Source of the DNA: Alteromonas halophila
Lineage (GTDB): Bacteria > Pseudomonadota > Gammaproteobacteria > Enterobacterales > Alteromonadaceae
Reading direction: 5' to 3'
Assembly (NCBI RefSeq): GCF_014651815.1
Contig: NZ_BMXP01000001.1
Span: forward strand, 685,180-749,179
DNA length: 64,000 nucleotides
Position numbers and translations under genes: made by a program. Below, one piece after another: positions 44,607 through 55,322 of this stretch (the stretch's first letter is position 1; each line of letters opens with the position of its first letter). The notes under the pieces are model-generated. The model did not search any database. It worked only from the letters and a program-made list of their open reading frames with translations, and was not told where the DNA came from.

Positions 44607-45878
44607 TTAGGTGTGTAAACCGCCAACCGGCAGGCCCAGCATTTCACGGGTAACCAGCACTACGCCATTTTCCGATACTCTGAAGCCACGCGCCCGATCC
44701 TCGTCATGATCGTAACCAATTGTTGTGCCTTCGGGCACTTTACACCCTCGATCTATTATGACCTTACGGAGTTTACAGTGACGCATAATTTCTACATCGG
44801 GCAGGATCACGGCGTCTTCAATAAGGCCAAAGGAGTGTACGCGCACATTAGAGAAGCAAATAGAGTTACGCAAGGTTGAGCCAGAGATAATACAGCCACC
44901 AGAAACCACAGAGTTAATGGCTTCACCGCGACGATCATGATCTTCCCAGACAAATTTTGCAGGGGGAAGTTGCTCCTGATAAGTCCAGATAGGCCAGCTC
45001 CGATCGTACAGATTTAACTGTGGTACCGGCGCCACCATTTCCATGTTTGCCTCCCAGAAAGAGTCAATGGTGCCTACATCACGCCAGTAGGCGTCATCCT
45101 CGCCGCTTTTTTCAAAGGGGAAGGCATACACAGACTGGTCTTTAATAATCGACGGGATAATATCTTTGCCGAAGTCGCGTTGTGAGCCGGAGCGTTCTGC
45201 ATCGCGTCTAAGCTGCTCAAACAGAAACTCGGTATCAAACACATAATTGCCCATTGAAGCCAGGCAGCGTGTACTGTCATTGGGCAGTGGCGTCGGCTTT
45301 TCTGGCTTTTCTGCAAAGTCAAGAATACGCAGGTTTTCATCTACCGACATTACACCAAATGCCCCGGCCGCTTCTTCCAGTGGTACCGACATGCACGAGA
45401 CCGTCATTTTGGCGCCAGTCTCAACGTGATGCGCAAGCATGTCACCGTAATCCATGCGATAGATATGATCGCCGGATAAAATCATGACGTATTTTGGCAG
45501 TTCATCGCGGATTATATCGATGTTCTGAAATACCGCATCGGCTGTTCCTTCGTACCAGTTGTCAGAGAATCGCTGTGAAGCTGGCAATATCTCTACTGAC
45601 TCACCCAGTTCCTTCTTAAAATGCCCCCAGCCACGGACCAGATGGCGGATAAGCGAGTGCGACTTATATTGCGTAATAACACCTATCCGTCGGATCCCGG
45701 AGTTAACACAATTCGACAGGGGAAAGTCTATGATCCGGAATTTCCCGCCAAAATACAGTGCAGGCTTGGCGCGCCAGTTGGTTAATTCATGAAGCCGGGA
45801 GCCTTTACCACCTGCCAGGATAAGGGCATAGGTATCGCGGGTAAGGTTACTGATATATCTGGAGCTGTTGTCTGCCAT
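44607..45878 (-). CDS. glgC: glucose-1-phosphate adenylyltransferase
   Basis: 423 residues. [15 protein letters not shown] at the start, [45 protein letters not shown] and [15 protein letters not shown], then the left-handed beta helix region with [17 protein letters not shown]. It makes ADP-glucose for glycogen synthesis. The rest of the glycogen genes (glgA, glgB, glgP) are not in the window. A hairpin GGCGGTT/AACCGCC overlaps its 3' end. Confidence 0.95.
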   Translation of the reverse strand: MADNSSRYISNLTRDTYALILAGGKGSRLHELTNWRAKPALYFGGKFRIIDFPLSNCVNSGIRRIGVITQYKSHSLIRHLVRGWGHFKKELGESVEILPASQRFSDNWYEGTADAVFQNIDIIRDELPKYVMILSGDHIYRMDYGDMLAHHVETGAKMTVSCMSVPLEEAAGAFGVMSVDENLRILDFAEKPEKPTPLPNDSTRCLASMGNYVFDTEFLFEQLRRDAERSGSQRDFGKDIIPSIIKDQSVYAFPFEKSGEDDAYWRDVGTIDSFWEANMEMVAPVPQLNLYDRSWPIWTYQEQLPPAKFVWEDHDRRGEAINSVVSGGCIISGSTLRNSICFSNVRVHSFGLIEDAVILPDVEIMRHCKLRKVIIDRGCKVPEGTTIGYDHDEDRARGFRVSENGVVLVTREMLGLPVGGLHT

Positions 45879-46285
45879 GTCGGGATCTCCCTGGTAGCTT
45901 TACCCAAATCCATTCGGCGACAGCGCGGAACCTGAATGAAGCGTCAACATTACAGTGATCCCGTCGAGCTTGTTTAGGCAAGTTGGCATTTATTTTTTGC
46001 GGGCGAGACTATTTATAAGTACTGATTGCAGCGATTATGGACGGCCCGCCCTGCATGTTTCAATTCATGCTAACTTAATAATACACAACAAAAAATACTT
46101 TGCCATGATGAATTCTTTCAAGGGATTCGCCATTGCTTGTTAAACCTGCCTTGCGACTACGCACTTCAGGACTTGCTGAGTGATGAAAGACTTATTCGCA
46201 TCTTCCCTTGACAAACCAGGCGCACAGATTGTTAATGCTATGTAATAATAAAAAAATGATTCTCGCATTTACAAGGGAGTGAAAT
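45879..46285. other. intergenic region holding a MITE half copy
   Basis: No gene supported. Contains MITE copy C (46114-46207). The rest, on both sides, is AT-rich DNA that probably holds the glgC and SRPBCC promoters. Confidence 0.5.
46114..46207 (+). mobile_element. MITE-like element, copy C (5'-truncated)
   Basis: About 94 bp match the right-hand part of copy A, including CTGCCTTGCGACTACGCACT, TTGCTGAGTGATGAAAG and the right terminal repeat ending GACTTATTCGCATCTTCC. The left half and left terminal repeat are absent. Confidence 0.75.
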
Positions 46286-46819
46286 ATGGCTGTGCTGAGA
46301 AAATTAATACTCATCATTGCTGCGCTGTTAATCATCGCGGTGCTGTTTGGCTTTATGCTGCCCAGTCACTATTCAGTGCAACGCAGTATTGTAATTGACG
46401 CACCTGCGGAAGAAATCTACCCCAATGTTGTCGATCTGCGCCGGTGGCAGCAATGGGGGGTATGGTTTAAGCGTGATCCGGAAATGAAGATTGACTATTC
46501 GGGACCCGATCGCGCGATTGGCATGCAATCGAGCTGGATCAGTGAGACGGAAGGCAGTGGTGAAATGACCATTACTGATCTTGAGCATAACCACAAAGTG
46601 GTATATCGCCTTTATTTTCCGGACTTCGACATGGCATCAACAGGAATGGTGGAACTGGAACCTGTAGCGGATGGTACGCGTGTTACATGGAGCGACGAGG
46701 GAGAAGTTGGCAATAATCCACTGGATCGTTACTTTGTGCTGATGATTGATGGCCTGATTGGCCCTGACTTCGAAATGGGCCTGGAAAACCTGAAAACGGT
46801 GGTTGAGAACGAAAGCTAA
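46286..46819 (+). CDS. SRPBCC family protein (polyketide cyclase/START-like)
   Basis: 177 residues. A short hydrophobic N-terminus (LILIIAALLIIAVLFGFML) anchors or exports it, and the remainder is a helix-grip fold: IDAPAEEIYPNVVDLRRWQQWGVWF, GMQSSWISETEGSGEMTITDLEHNHKVVYRLYFP (read as GSGEMTITDLEHN), and EGEVGNNPLDRYFVL near the end. It binds a hydrophobic ligand. GGGAG ribosome-binding site. MITE copy C lies 78 bp upstream. Confidence 0.75.
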   Translation: MAVLRKLILIIAALLIIAVLFGFMLPSHYSVQRSIVIDAPAEEIYPNVVDLRRWQQWGVWFKRDPEMKIDYSGPDRAIGMQSSWISETEGSGEMTITDLEHNHKVVYRLYFPDFDMASTGMVELEPVADGTRVTWSDEGEVGNNPLDRYFVLMIDGLIGPDFEMGLENLKTVVENES

Positions 46820-46930
46820 GCTAATCGTGGTCATATCACGCCATTCAGATTTTTTGTCCCTGCCTGATCCTGCGCTTTTATTCTGGCGTAAACCGGTCGG
46901 TCTCATGGCAACGTTGATGCGGGAGTGAAC

Positions 46931-48103
46931 GTGTACTTAAGCCATAAAGCAAAGCTGGTCACCGGTCTGGCCTTCAATAAACTGGCAGATTTACTCATTT
47001 CAGCCAAAACCACCCTGCCAGCGGTAATGCTGATTCTGGGCGTGCCAGCATGGATGGTTGGCTGGCTGGTGCCAATCCGAGAATCCGGTGCCTTGTTACC
47101 ACAGGCTGCCATTGGTTTTTTCCTGCGCCGTCACAGTGCCCGGCATCCGGTATGGCGTATTGGCATGGCGGTGCAGCTTGGCTCTGTTGCCGTGATGGTC
47201 TGTGCCGCTTTGCTGTTGTCTGGTAGTCTTGCCGGTTACGTTATTCTGGCAGCTCTGGTTGTGCTGAGTATAGGCCGCTCCGCTTGTTCACTGTCGGTAA
47301 AAGACATTGAAGCGGATATTGCGAAAAAGGGTGAGCGTGGCCGTCTGATTGGTATTGCGTCTACCGTGTCAGGCATTGTCACACTGCTGGTGGCCGTACC
47401 GCTGGTGTATTATCAGGAAAGGCTGGGAACAAATGTGGTTACCGGCCTGATGGTGCTGGCGGGGTTTGCGTTTTTAATGACGTTGCTGTTTATTTTTCCG
47501 ATTAAATCGTACGTCGATGTCAGCCAGCAACATGACAAGCGCAGTAACGCACGCTTCTGGCAGCTAGACAGTGTTGTCTATCGCTTTATTCTGGTCAGAG
47601 GACTTTTTGTTCACTCCGCCCTGGTTGCCCCTTTTTTTATGCTGCAAAGTGAGTATGGCGCGCAAAAATTGTTGCCCCTATACCTTGGCGCGCAGGCAGG
47701 CGCGACTATGCTGTCTTCCTTTGTCTGGGGTAAATTGTCCGATAGCAGCGCACGTCTGACCCTTCAGCTGGCCGGGACACTGGCCATTGCCGCCTGCGTG
47801 GGACTGCTGGTGATTGATCAACCCAGTCTATGGTTATCAACGCTGTTATTTTTTGTGTTGTCTGTTGCACATTCCGGGGTTCGTACCGGTCGTAAAACCT
47901 ATAGCCTCGATGTGAAAGAAGGGCAGGGGCGAACCGAGCTGGTGGGCGTGTCGAATACTGCCATCGGTATCATCCTGCTTGCCTTTGGCGCGCTTTATGC
48001 TGCTCTGGAGCCGGTACTTGATTTTTCACTGGTTTACATAATGGCTGGCGTACTTGTTGTGGCAATATTGCTGACATTTACGTTACCGGCAGAAAAACAG
48101 TGA
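46931..48103 (+). CDS. MFS transporter
   Basis: 390 residues with about 12 hydrophobic spans. It lacks the classic long motifs but has GRLIGIASTVSGIVTLL and the C-terminal half with SVAHSGVRTGRKTYSLDVKEGQGRTELVGVSNTAIG (read as SGVRTGRKTYSLD), typical of a distinctive MFS family in Alteromonadales. Substrate unknown. I chose the GTG at 46931 because GGGAG (46921-46925) lies at the right distance; an in-frame GTG six bases earlier is too close. Confidence 0.7.
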   Translation: MYLSHKAKLVTGLAFNKLADLLISAKTTLPAVMLILGVPAWMVGWLVPIRESGALLPQAAIGFFLRRHSARHPVWRIGMAVQLGSVAVMVCAALLLSGSLAGYVILAALVVLSIGRSACSLSVKDIEADIAKKGERGRLIGIASTVSGIVTLLVAVPLVYYQERLGTNVVTGLMVLAGFAFLMTLLFIFPIKSYVDVSQQHDKRSNARFWQLDSVVYRFILVRGLFVHSALVAPFFMLQSEYGAQKLLPLYLGAQAGATMLSSFVWGKLSDSSARLTLQLAGTLAIAACVGLLVIDQPSLWLSTLLFFVLSVAHSGVRTGRKTYSLDVKEGQGRTELVGVSNTAIGIILLAFGALYAALEPVLDFSLVYIMAGVLVVAILLTFTLPAEKQ

Positions 48104-48157
48104 TCACAGCATGACCACGTTAATGGCCCCGTTTCCTGCATAGCAATACAGCAATAA

Positions 48158-48179
48158 AAAAGACCCATCGGGGTCTTTT
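48158..48179. terminator. bidirectional rho-independent terminator
   Basis: AAAAGACCC / GGGTCTTTT stem with loop ATCG. It is followed by TTTTA on + (MFS gene) and by a T6 run on - (from the AATAAAAAAG flank), so it serves both directions. Confidence 0.85.
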
Positions 48180-48422
48180 AGGGAAGGGATGACCTTCACA
48201 GTTTGTTGATTTGTGACTATGCACAACTATAAACGCAGGGTTAACGCCGACCACGTAGTGCGGCCTGTGTGCATTTAACACACTGAGTGCTGTCAGAGAA
48301 ACGTGCGAATAAAACTACGTTTGGTGGGCGTAATCGTTTTCACTGTATTATCGCTGCAAGAGCGCCTGCGTTACAGGTACTACGTACTTGATTGCGTGTG
48401 TAACGATGCTTATCTGAGCGTG
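48180..48422. other. intergenic region
   Basis: No gene supported between the terminator and the small minus-strand ORF. Possibly the 3' untranslated region of that ORF. Confidence 0.3.
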
Positions 48423-48554
48423 TTAGTCAGACAACAACTCTGACTTCTTTTTGATCTTGCAATCAAAAATACGTTGTGTGTTCTTTCTGCCAATATAGAA
48501 AGCCACTGTATATGGATGCTTGCGTTTGAAAAATTTCTTTACTGCTTTAAACAT
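48423..48554 (-). CDS. 43-residue basic small protein
   Basis: Starts at ATG 48554 behind a perfect AAGGAGG five bases upstream and ends at TAA. The product reads MFKAVKKFFKRKHPYTVAFY and ends in KIKKKSELLSD. It is rich in Lys, Arg and Phe, with a single Cys and no hydrophobic span. I do not recognise a family. The strong ribosome-binding site, the codon use and a terminator 240 bp downstream on the same strand support a real gene. It may bind nucleic acid, but this is a guess from charge only. Confidence 0.6.
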   Translation of the reverse strand: MFKAVKKFFKRKHPYTVAFYIGRKNTQRIFDCKIKKKSELLSD

Positions 48555-48765
48555 AGAAGCCTCCTTTTCTACTTCCGCCTATTCAGATTAGTGAAATCTT
48601 GGATAAATGTCCAGTATCGTTTCATATAAATGTCATATAACTGTAATAATTACGTGATAGCTGGAATTTGGATCGCCTGAAGCCCTCGGTGACTCATTTC
48701 GGGAGTCGCAGAAAAAATCAAAAAAAGCGGCGCAGTGCAGCACTACGCCACCTGTCACATCTTCT
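48555..48765. other. intergenic region
   Basis: AT-rich DNA upstream of the small ORF and downstream of liuE. It should hold the promoter of the small ORF. No hairpin with a T run was seen after liuE. Confidence 0.3.
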
Positions 48766-49674
48766 TTAGCGCTTGGCGAGCATTGCCTGCGCCGCCTTTG
48801 AAACGGGCGCGCGGCCGAGCACATCAGAGATTGCCTGGGTCGCATCGAGTAGTTTGTCCATGTCGATGCCAGTACGAATACCCAGACCGTTGAGCATGTA
48901 CAGCACATCTTCGGTCGCCACGTTACCACTTGCGCCTTTCGCGTAGGGGCAACCACCAAGCCCGGCTATGGCGGCATCAATGGTCGGGACACCATGTTCA
49001 AGCGCAATCAGCAAATTTGCCAGCGCCTGGCCATAGGTGTCATGAAAATGTACCGCCATGGCATCAAGGGGGAGTACCCGGCTCACTGCCTCCAGCATTT
49101 TGTTGGTCTGGTAAGCGGTGCCGGTTCCGATGGTGTCACCCAGAGAAATCTCATAACAGCCCATATCCCGTAACTGCTGACTGACATCAGCCACAGCCTG
49201 GGGGGCAATATCCCCTTCGTAAGGACAGCCCATAACACAGGAAACATAGCCTCTGACCCGCAGGCCGTTATCAGTCGCTGCCTGCATAACCGGCGCAAAG
49301 CGCGCCAGACTCTCGCGAATACTGCAGTTGATATTTTTCTGTGAAAAGGACTCCGAGGCGGCACCAAACACGGCCACCTCATCGGCCCCGGCAGCCATGG
49401 CATTTTCAAGCCCCTTCATGTTGGGGGTCAACGCCGAATAAATCACACCTTCCTGGCGCTGCATGCCCGCAAAAACATCGGCGGAGTCCGCCATTTGCGG
49501 CACCCATTTAGGCGAAACAAAGCTGCCGGTTTCAATACGTCTGACACCGGCTGCTGCCAGGCCTTCGACCAGCGCTATTTTGTTTGCCGTGGTGACGGTT
49601 TGTTTCTCATTCTGCAAGCCATCACGCGGGCCCACATCCAGAATGCTGACCGATTGTGGATAACGACTACTCAT
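48766..49674 (-). CDS. liuE: hydroxymethylglutaryl-CoA lyase
   Basis: 302 residues. VSILDVGPRDGLQNEKQTV at the start (catalytic Asp and Arg), then GSFVSPKWVPQMAD, VFGAASESFSQKN, SCVMGCPYEGDIAP, SLGDTIGTGTAY and HFHDTYGQALANLL, ending with GLGGCPYAKGASGNVATEDVLYML, whose Cys is conserved. It splits HMG-CoA into acetoacetate and acetyl-CoA, the last step of leucine breakdown. It is the last gene of the liu operon; its start overlaps the liuD stop by 8 nt. I chose the ATG MSSRYPQS; a longer frame extends 26 codons upstream into liuD. Confidence 0.95.
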   Translation of the reverse strand: MSSRYPQSVSILDVGPRDGLQNEKQTVTTANKIALVEGLAAAGVRRIETGSFVSPKWVPQMADSADVFAGMQRQEGVIYSALTPNMKGLENAMAAGADEVAVFGAASESFSQKNINCSIRESLARFAPVMQAATDNGLRVRGYVSCVMGCPYEGDIAPQAVADVSQQLRDMGCYEISLGDTIGTGTAYQTNKMLEAVSRVLPLDAMAVHFHDTYGQALANLLIALEHGVPTIDAAIAGLGGCPYAKGASGNVATEDVLYMLNGLGIRTGIDMDKLLDATQAISDVLGRAPVSKAAQAMLAKR

Positions 49675-51658
49675 CGCTGTCAAACGCCAGCAAGGTAGCG
49701 CCTCCGTCAACCAGGTCGCCAGGTTTGAAGAAAAACTCCGCCACACTACCATCTACCGGCGCTTTTATGGCGTGTTCCATTTTCATGGCTTCCATAACCA
49801 GCAGGCTGGTGCCTTTTTCAACTGACGTGCCAGGCTCGACCAGTAACTCAACAATGGTGCCGTTCATTGGCGCAGCAAAATCTGCATCGCTGGCCTCTTT
49901 GTCGTGTTCACCCATATCCGGCATGATACGACGGAAGTGCAGGGCATTGTCCGGCCCAAACAGCACATACTCATCCTGATTGCTGGTTAGCTGGTAGGTT
50001 TTGCGATGCCCGTTAATTGTCACCGTCAGCGCATTATCGATTAGCGTACCGGAAACCTGCCACTGGGTTTCACCGGCATAAATCAGCCATTCCTGGCCTT
50101 CGTCACGTTGCACAGTGACCGGTACGGTGTCGTCGGCATACTCTAATTCCAGTGTCCAGCTGTAGCGCATATTAGCGCGCCAGGCATCGGGCAGTGACCA
50201 CGGGGATGTGGCATCACCGGGTGCCTTGGGCAGTCTGAGTTGCTGGTTTAGTAGTACAGCAAGCGCCATCACCGGCAGCATATCCTCTGGCAGTGTGTCG
50301 GCCCGGCTGAACAGCATATCTTCGTGTTTTTCAATAAAAGTCGTGGTCAGCTCGGCATTCGAAAAGGGCTTGCTGGCCGCAACGTTATACAGAAACTCAA
50401 TATTGGTGGTGACACCGTCAATATGGTACTGACGCAGTGAGCGTAACAGGCGGTTTAAGGCCAGATCACGGTTTTCTCCCCACACCACCAGCTTGGCAAT
50501 CATGGGGTCGTAGTATACTGAGACCTCATCACCCTGAACTACGCCAGTATCGACACGCACATACCGGTCTTCCTGAGGGGGGACCAGCAGCCGCAGACCG
50601 CCCGTAGATGGCAGGAAGTTGTTGTCCGGATCTTCAGCATAAATGCGCGCCTCAAAGGCATGACCGTGAATGCTCAGATCTTCCTGACGCTTGGGCAGCG
50701 GGTTGCCGTCAGCAATGTCTAACTGCCACTGCACCAGGTCTTCGCCGGTGATCATTTCGGTGACTGGGTGCTCGACCTGAAGGCGCGTATTCATTTCCAT
50801 AAAGTAGAAAGATCCGTCTTCATCCAGCAGAAACTCAACCGTACCTGCCCCCACATAATCGATAGCCTGCGCCGCTTTGATCGCGGCTTCACCCATGGCG
50901 CTACGCAGGTCTTCGGTCATTCCCGGTGCGGGCGCCTCTTCGATAACCTTCTGGTGACGGCGCTGTACTGAACAGTCGCGCTCAAACAAATACACACCGT
51001 CCCCGTTTGTATCGCAGAATACCTGAATTTCAACGTGCCGCGGACGCGTGAGGTATTTTTCAACCAGCATTTTGTCATCACTGAAGCTGGCCATGGATTC
51101 CCGCTTAGCGGCAGCCAGTGCTTCAGAGAATTCCTCGGGTTTCCAGACCTGGCGCATGCCTTTACCACCGCCACCGGCGGCGGCTTTCAGCAACACCGGG
51201 TAGCCCATATCATCGGCTGATTTTTTCAGCGTGGCTTCATCCTGATCGTCGTCATGATAGCCTGGCACCAGAGGAACGCCAGCCTTTTCCATAATGCGCT
51301 TGGCCGCCGATTTTGAGCCCATGGCATCAATGGACGAGGCGGGGGGACCGACAAAGGCAATGTCCTGCTCAGCACAGGCGCGCGCAAATTTGGCGTTTTC
51401 TGATAAAAAACCGTAGCCGGGATGGATAGCGTCAACGCTCAGGCTGACAGCGACATCCAGTATGGTATCAATGTCCAGGTAGCTGTCTTTGGCGGGCGCA
51501 GCACCAATGTGTACCGACTCGTCGGCCATTTTGACATGCAGTGCGTTTTTATCTGCATCTGAGTAAACCGCAACGGTTGCAATGCCAAGCTTACGTGCCG
51601 TTTTAATGATTCGGCAGGCAATTTCACCCCGGTTTGCAATAAGTAACTTCTTAATCAT
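49667..51658 (-). CDS. liuD: methylcrotonoyl-CoA carboxylase biotin-containing subunit
   Basis: 663 residues. Biotin carboxylase domain: KKLLIANRGEIACRIIKTARKLG at residues 2-24, GYGFLSENAKFAR, AAAGGGGKGMRQVW (ATP grasp), CSVQRRHQKVIEEAPAP. A biotinyl-lipoyl domain ends the protein with VMEAMKMEH (biotinylated Lys near 627). It carboxylates biotin, which LiuB uses to convert 3-methylcrotonyl-CoA to 3-methylglutaconyl-CoA. I chose the ATG of MIKKLLIANRG at 51658, because an upstream frame runs into liuC. The start overlaps the liuC stop by 8 nt. Confidence 0.95.
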   Translation of the reverse strand: MIKKLLIANRGEIACRIIKTARKLGIATVAVYSDADKNALHVKMADESVHIGAAPAKDSYLDIDTILDVAVSLSVDAIHPGYGFLSENAKFARACAEQDIAFVGPPASSIDAMGSKSAAKRIMEKAGVPLVPGYHDDDQDEATLKKSADDMGYPVLLKAAAGGGGKGMRQVWKPEEFSEALAAAKRESMASFSDDKMLVEKYLTRPRHVEIQVFCDTNGDGVYLFERDCSVQRRHQKVIEEAPAPGMTEDLRSAMGEAAIKAAQAIDYVGAGTVEFLLDEDGSFYFMEMNTRLQVEHPVTEMITGEDLVQWQLDIADGNPLPKRQEDLSIHGHAFEARIYAEDPDNNFLPSTGGLRLLVPPQEDRYVRVDTGVVQGDEVSVYYDPMIAKLVVWGENRDLALNRLLRSLRQYHIDGVTTNIEFLYNVAASKPFSNAELTTTFIEKHEDMLFSRADTLPEDMLPVMALAVLLNQQLRLPKAPGDATSPWSLPDAWRANMRYSWTLELEYADDTVPVTVQRDEGQEWLIYAGETQWQVSGTLIDNALTVTINGHRKTYQLTSNQDEYVLFGPDNALHFRRIMPDMGEHDKEASDADFAAPMNGTIVELLVEPGTSVEKGTSLLVMEAMKMEHAIKAPVDGSVAEFFFKPGDLVDGGATLLAFDSDE

Positions 51659-52451
51659 TGTTCGCCTCCCGCCAGCGTGCCGGACGTTTCTCCAGAAAGG
51701 CATGTAATCCTTCCTGACCTTCATCCGATACGCGGATATCTGCAATTTGCTTGCTGGTCTCATTCATTAACGCATTGTCGATGTCGCGATGACTGACGCT
51801 GTGGACCAGTGCTTTAGCGGCCGCGACCGCATTCGGACCATTTTTGAGGATGTTGTCAATCAGATCATTGATTGTGCTATCCAGTTCGTCTTCGGTTACC
51901 GCTTCACTCAACAGGCCCAGCCTGCGGGCCCGGCGGGCAGAGAAAACTTCGGCGGTCTGAAAGTAGCGACGGCAAATCCGCGCACCCATCGCCTCAATAA
52001 CATAAGGGCTGATAGTGGCGGGGATAAGGCCAATTCTGACTTCGCTTAAACAAAACTTCGAAAGCTTGCTGCCTATTGCCATATCGCAGCAGGCGATAAG
52101 GCCCACTGCGCCGCCAAATGCAGCGCCCTGCACCCGGGCAATAGTGGGCTTAGGCAGGGTATACAGAGTTTGCAGCATGGTCGCCAGGCCCATTGCATCC
52201 TGCGCATTTTGCTCACGACTGTAAGACGCCATGCGCTTCATCCAGGATAAATCGGCACCGGCGCTGAAACTTTTTCCTTCGGCCTGCAGAACCAGCGCCC
52301 GGACGCTGTCCTGACGGGCGGCCTGCTCGAAATGCGAGGTCAGCGATGCAATCATTTCATCATCAAAGGCGTTGTGTTTATCCGGCCGATTCAGGGTGAC
52401 AAAAGCGATGCCGCGATCGTCAACATGATAGGTAATTGGTGGATTCTCCAT
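51651..52451 (-). CDS. liuC: methylglutaconyl-CoA hydratase (enoyl-CoA hydratase family)
   Basis: 266 residues, crotonase fold: VTLNRPDKHNAFDDEMI, SFSAGADLSWMKRM (oxyanion region), VQGAAFGGAVGLIACCDMAIGS near 110 and SEVRIGLIPATISPYVIEA with a Glu in the typical position. It hydrates 3-methylglutaconyl-CoA to HMG-CoA. Lies between liuB and liuD with a 21-bp gap from liuB and an overlap with liuD, in the canonical liu order. Confidence 0.93.
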   Translation of the reverse strand: MENPPITYHVDDRGIAFVTLNRPDKHNAFDDEMIASLTSHFEQAARQDSVRALVLQAEGKSFSAGADLSWMKRMASYSREQNAQDAMGLATMLQTLYTLPKPTIARVQGAAFGGAVGLIACCDMAIGSKLSKFCLSEVRIGLIPATISPYVIEAMGARICRRYFQTAEVFSARRARRLGLLSEAVTEDELDSTINDLIDNILKNGPNAVAAAKALVHSVSHRDIDNALMNETSKQIADIRVSDEGQEGLHAFLEKRPARWREANND

Positions 52452-52472
52452 AACTCTACTCCTGAAACCTGA

Positions 52473-54080
52473 TTACATTCTGAAGATACCGAACTCGGTA
52501 TCTTCTATCGGGCGGTTAAGGGCGGCTGACAGCGACAGGCCAAGCACCCGGCGTGTGTCAGCAGGATCAATAACGCCATCATCCCATAAGCGTGCTGAGG
52601 CGTAGTAGGGGTGGCCCTGTTCTTCATATTTCTCAACGATGGGCTGCTTGAATTTTGTTTCTTCGTCCTCGCTCCAGGTCTCGCCGGCACGATCTTTCTG
52701 ATCGCGTTTTACCTGGGCCAGCACGCCTGCAGCCTGTTCACCACCCATCACCGAAATTCGTGCGTTAGGCCACATAAACAGGAACCGCGGATCATAGGCG
52801 CGGCCACACATCCCGTAGTTACCCGCCCCAAAACTGCCGCCAATCAGTACGGTCAGTTTGGGTACCTGTGCACACGCCACGGCCGTCACCATCTTGGCAC
52901 CATGCTTGGCAATGCCGCCGGTTTCGTATTGCTTACCGACCATAAAGCCGGTGATGTTTTGCAAAAACACCAGGGGAATTTTGCGTTTGGCACACAGTTC
53001 AACAAAGTGCGCGCCTTTAAGTGCACTTTCGCCAAACAGAATGCCGTTATTGGCAACAATACCCACCGGGTAGCCGTACAAACGGGCAAAACCGGTGACC
53101 AGTGTGGTGCCGTAACGGGGTTTGAACTCATCAAAATCTGAGCCGTCGACGATGCGGGCAATGATTTCCCGGACATCAAAGGTCTGGCGGGTATCTTTTG
53201 GGATAATGCCGTAGATGTCCTTGGGGTCGTAAAGTGGCTCGACACTGGGCTTGATATCCATGTCCGGTGCCTTTTTACGATTAAGGCGTGAAATGGCATC
53301 GCGCGCCAGCTTCAGGGCATGGTGATCATTGTTGGCCAGTTGATCGGCGACCCCGGATACCCGGGTATGTACATCGCCACCCCCCAGCTCCTCCGCACTG
53401 ACCACTTCGCCGGTGGCCGCTTTGACCAAAGGTGGTCCACCCAAAAAGATGGTGCCCTGTTCTTTTACAATAATGCTTTCATCCGCCATCGCCGGTACAT
53501 AGGCACCGCCTGCGGTACAGGAGCCCATTACTACCGCAATCTGCGGGATATTTTTGGCTGACATATTGGCCTGATTAAAGAAAATACGGCCAAAATGATC
53601 TTTGTCCGGGAATACTTCATCCTGGCGGGGCAGGTTAGCGCCACCGGAGTCGACCAGATAGATACATGGCAGGTTATTTTCTTCGGCGATAGTCTGGGCG
53701 CGCAGGTGTTTTTTCACGGTCAGCGGGTAATAGGTACCCCCTTTGACGGTGGCATCATTGGCCACAATCATGCATTCAATGCCTTCTACACGACCTATAC
53801 CGGCCACGACACCGGCCGCCGGTACATAATCATCGTACACTTCCCACGCCGCCAGCTGGCCAATTTCTAAGAATGGAGAGCCTTCATCCAGTAGCGCATT
53901 GATGCGATCACGGGGCAGTAACTTGCCCCGCGACGTATGGCGTTCAGCCGCTTTTTCGCCACCGCCTGCACATATTTTCCGAATCTTATCGGTAAGATCA
54001 TTCACCTGCGTCTGCATATGCTCGGCATTAACGCCAAAGGCCTCAGACTTAATGTTCACTGATGTATGAATTGCGGGCAT
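52473..54080 (-). CDS. liuB: methylcrotonoyl-CoA carboxylase carboxyltransferase subunit
   Basis: 535 residues of the carboxyl transferase family: [29 protein letters not shown] (read as [14 protein letters not shown]), [34 protein letters not shown] (read as [13 protein letters not shown]), [33 protein letters not shown] (read as [16 protein letters not shown]), [20 protein letters not shown], and [34 protein letters not shown] near 440. It transfers CO2 from biotin of LiuD to 3-methylcrotonyl-CoA. GGAGG ribosome-binding site. Confidence 0.95.
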   Translation of the reverse strand: MPAIHTSVNIKSEAFGVNAEHMQTQVNDLTDKIRKICAGGGEKAAERHTSRGKLLPRDRINALLDEGSPFLEIGQLAAWEVYDDYVPAAGVVAGIGRVEGIECMIVANDATVKGGTYYPLTVKKHLRAQTIAEENNLPCIYLVDSGGANLPRQDEVFPDKDHFGRIFFNQANMSAKNIPQIAVVMGSCTAGGAYVPAMADESIIVKEQGTIFLGGPPLVKAATGEVVSAEELGGGDVHTRVSGVADQLANNDHHALKLARDAISRLNRKKAPDMDIKPSVEPLYDPKDIYGIIPKDTRQTFDVREIIARIVDGSDFDEFKPRYGTTLVTGFARLYGYPVGIVANNGILFGESALKGAHFVELCAKRKIPLVFLQNITGFMVGKQYETGGIAKHGAKMVTAVACAQVPKLTVLIGGSFGAGNYGMCGRAYDPRFLFMWPNARISVMGGEQAAGVLAQVKRDQKDRAGETWSEDEETKFKQPIVEKYEEQGHPYYASARLWDDGVIDPADTRRVLGLSLSAALNRPIEDTEFGIFRM

Positions 54081-54152
54081 ACACCCTCCTGTGTTCCTGA
54101 AATCTGCAGTAACATCAGGGTCACTGCAGATTTGTTAACTGACGTGTAGTGG

Positions 54153-55322
54153 TTATTTTGAATCGTTGAACAGCTCACGACCGATCAACATGCGGCGAAT
54201 TTCAGAGGTACCCGCACCAATTTCGTACAGTTTTGCATCGCGCAACAGGCGGCCCGTAGGGTATTCATTAATGTAGCCGTTACCGCCCAGCAACTGAATG
54301 GCATCCAGTGCCATTTTGGTTGCCAGTTCAGCTGAATAGAGAATAGCACCGGCGGCGTCTTTGCGCGTGGTCTCACCACGGTCGCAGGATTTCGCTACGG
54401 CGTAAACATACGCACGGGCGGCGTTCATTTGGGTGTACATATCGGCTACTTTGCCCTGTACCAGCTGGAATTCGCCAATGGCTTTACCAAACTGTTTACG
54501 ATCGTGTACGTAGGGCACCACTGCATCCATACAGGCCTGCATGATGCCAAGCGGGCCACCTGAGAGCACCAGACGTTCGTAATCCAGACCGCTCATCAGA
54601 ATTTTTACGCCTTCGCCTTCGCTGCCCATCATGTTTTCAGCAGGCACTTCGCAATCTTCGAAGACCAGCTCACAGGTATTGGATGAGCGCATGCCCAGTT
54701 TGTCGAGCTTCTGCGCCTGACTGAAGCCTGGCGTACCACGTTCAACAATAAAGGCTGAAATACCTTTAGAGCCGCCGCTAGGATCGGTTTTCGCGTAAAT
54801 CACAAACGTATGCGCATCGGGGCCGTTAGTGATCCACATTTTATTGCCATTCAGGATATACTTATCACCGCGCTTTTCTGCTTTAAGCTTCATACTGACA
54901 ACGTCAGAGCCGGCATTTGGCTCGCTCATTGCCAGCGCACCAATGTGCTCGCCACTGACCAGCTTAGGCAGGTACTTTTCACGCTGAGCGTCGCTGCCAT
55001 TACGGTAAATCTGGTTTACGCACAGATTAGAGTGCGCACCGTAGCTCAGTCCAATACCACCACTGGCACGGCTAATCTCTTCCATCGCTACCGTATGGGC
55101 CAGGTAGCCCATGTCAGAGCCGCCAAACTGCTCGGACACAGTGACACCAAGTAAGCCCATTTCGCCCATCTGCGGCCATAGTTGATTGGGAAAGCTGTTA
55201 TCTTCATCGGCTTTTTCTGCCAGCGGCGCAATTTCATTCTGAGCAAACTGATAAACGTGGTCACGAAGCATATCTACGTCTTCGCCCAGACCAAAATTCA
55301 GTGTAGGGTAGGGAGCATTCAT
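54153..55322 (-). CDS. liuA: isovaleryl-CoA dehydrogenase
   Basis: 389 residues, acyl-CoA dehydrogenase family: [28 protein letters not shown] and [18 protein letters not shown], then [40 protein letters not shown] (read as [14 protein letters not shown]) at the end. The FAD enzyme oxidises isovaleryl-CoA to 3-methylcrotonyl-CoA and passes electrons to ETF. Its ATG overlaps the liuR stop (ATGA), so they are translationally coupled. It starts the catabolic block. Confidence 0.95.
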   Translation of the reverse strand: MNAPYPTLNFGLGEDVDMLRDHVYQFAQNEIAPLAEKADEDNSFPNQLWPQMGEMGLLGVTVSEQFGGSDMGYLAHTVAMEEISRASGGIGLSYGAHSNLCVNQIYRNGSDAQREKYLPKLVSGEHIGALAMSEPNAGSDVVSMKLKAEKRGDKYILNGNKMWITNGPDAHTFVIYAKTDPSGGSKGISAFIVERGTPGFSQAQKLDKLGMRSSNTCELVFEDCEVPAENMMGSEGEGVKILMSGLDYERLVLSGGPLGIMQACMDAVVPYVHDRKQFGKAIGEFQLVQGKVADMYTQMNAARAYVYAVAKSCDRGETTRKDAAGAILYSAELATKMALDAIQLLGGNGYINEYPTGRLLRDAKLYEIGAGTSEIRRMLIGRELFNDSK

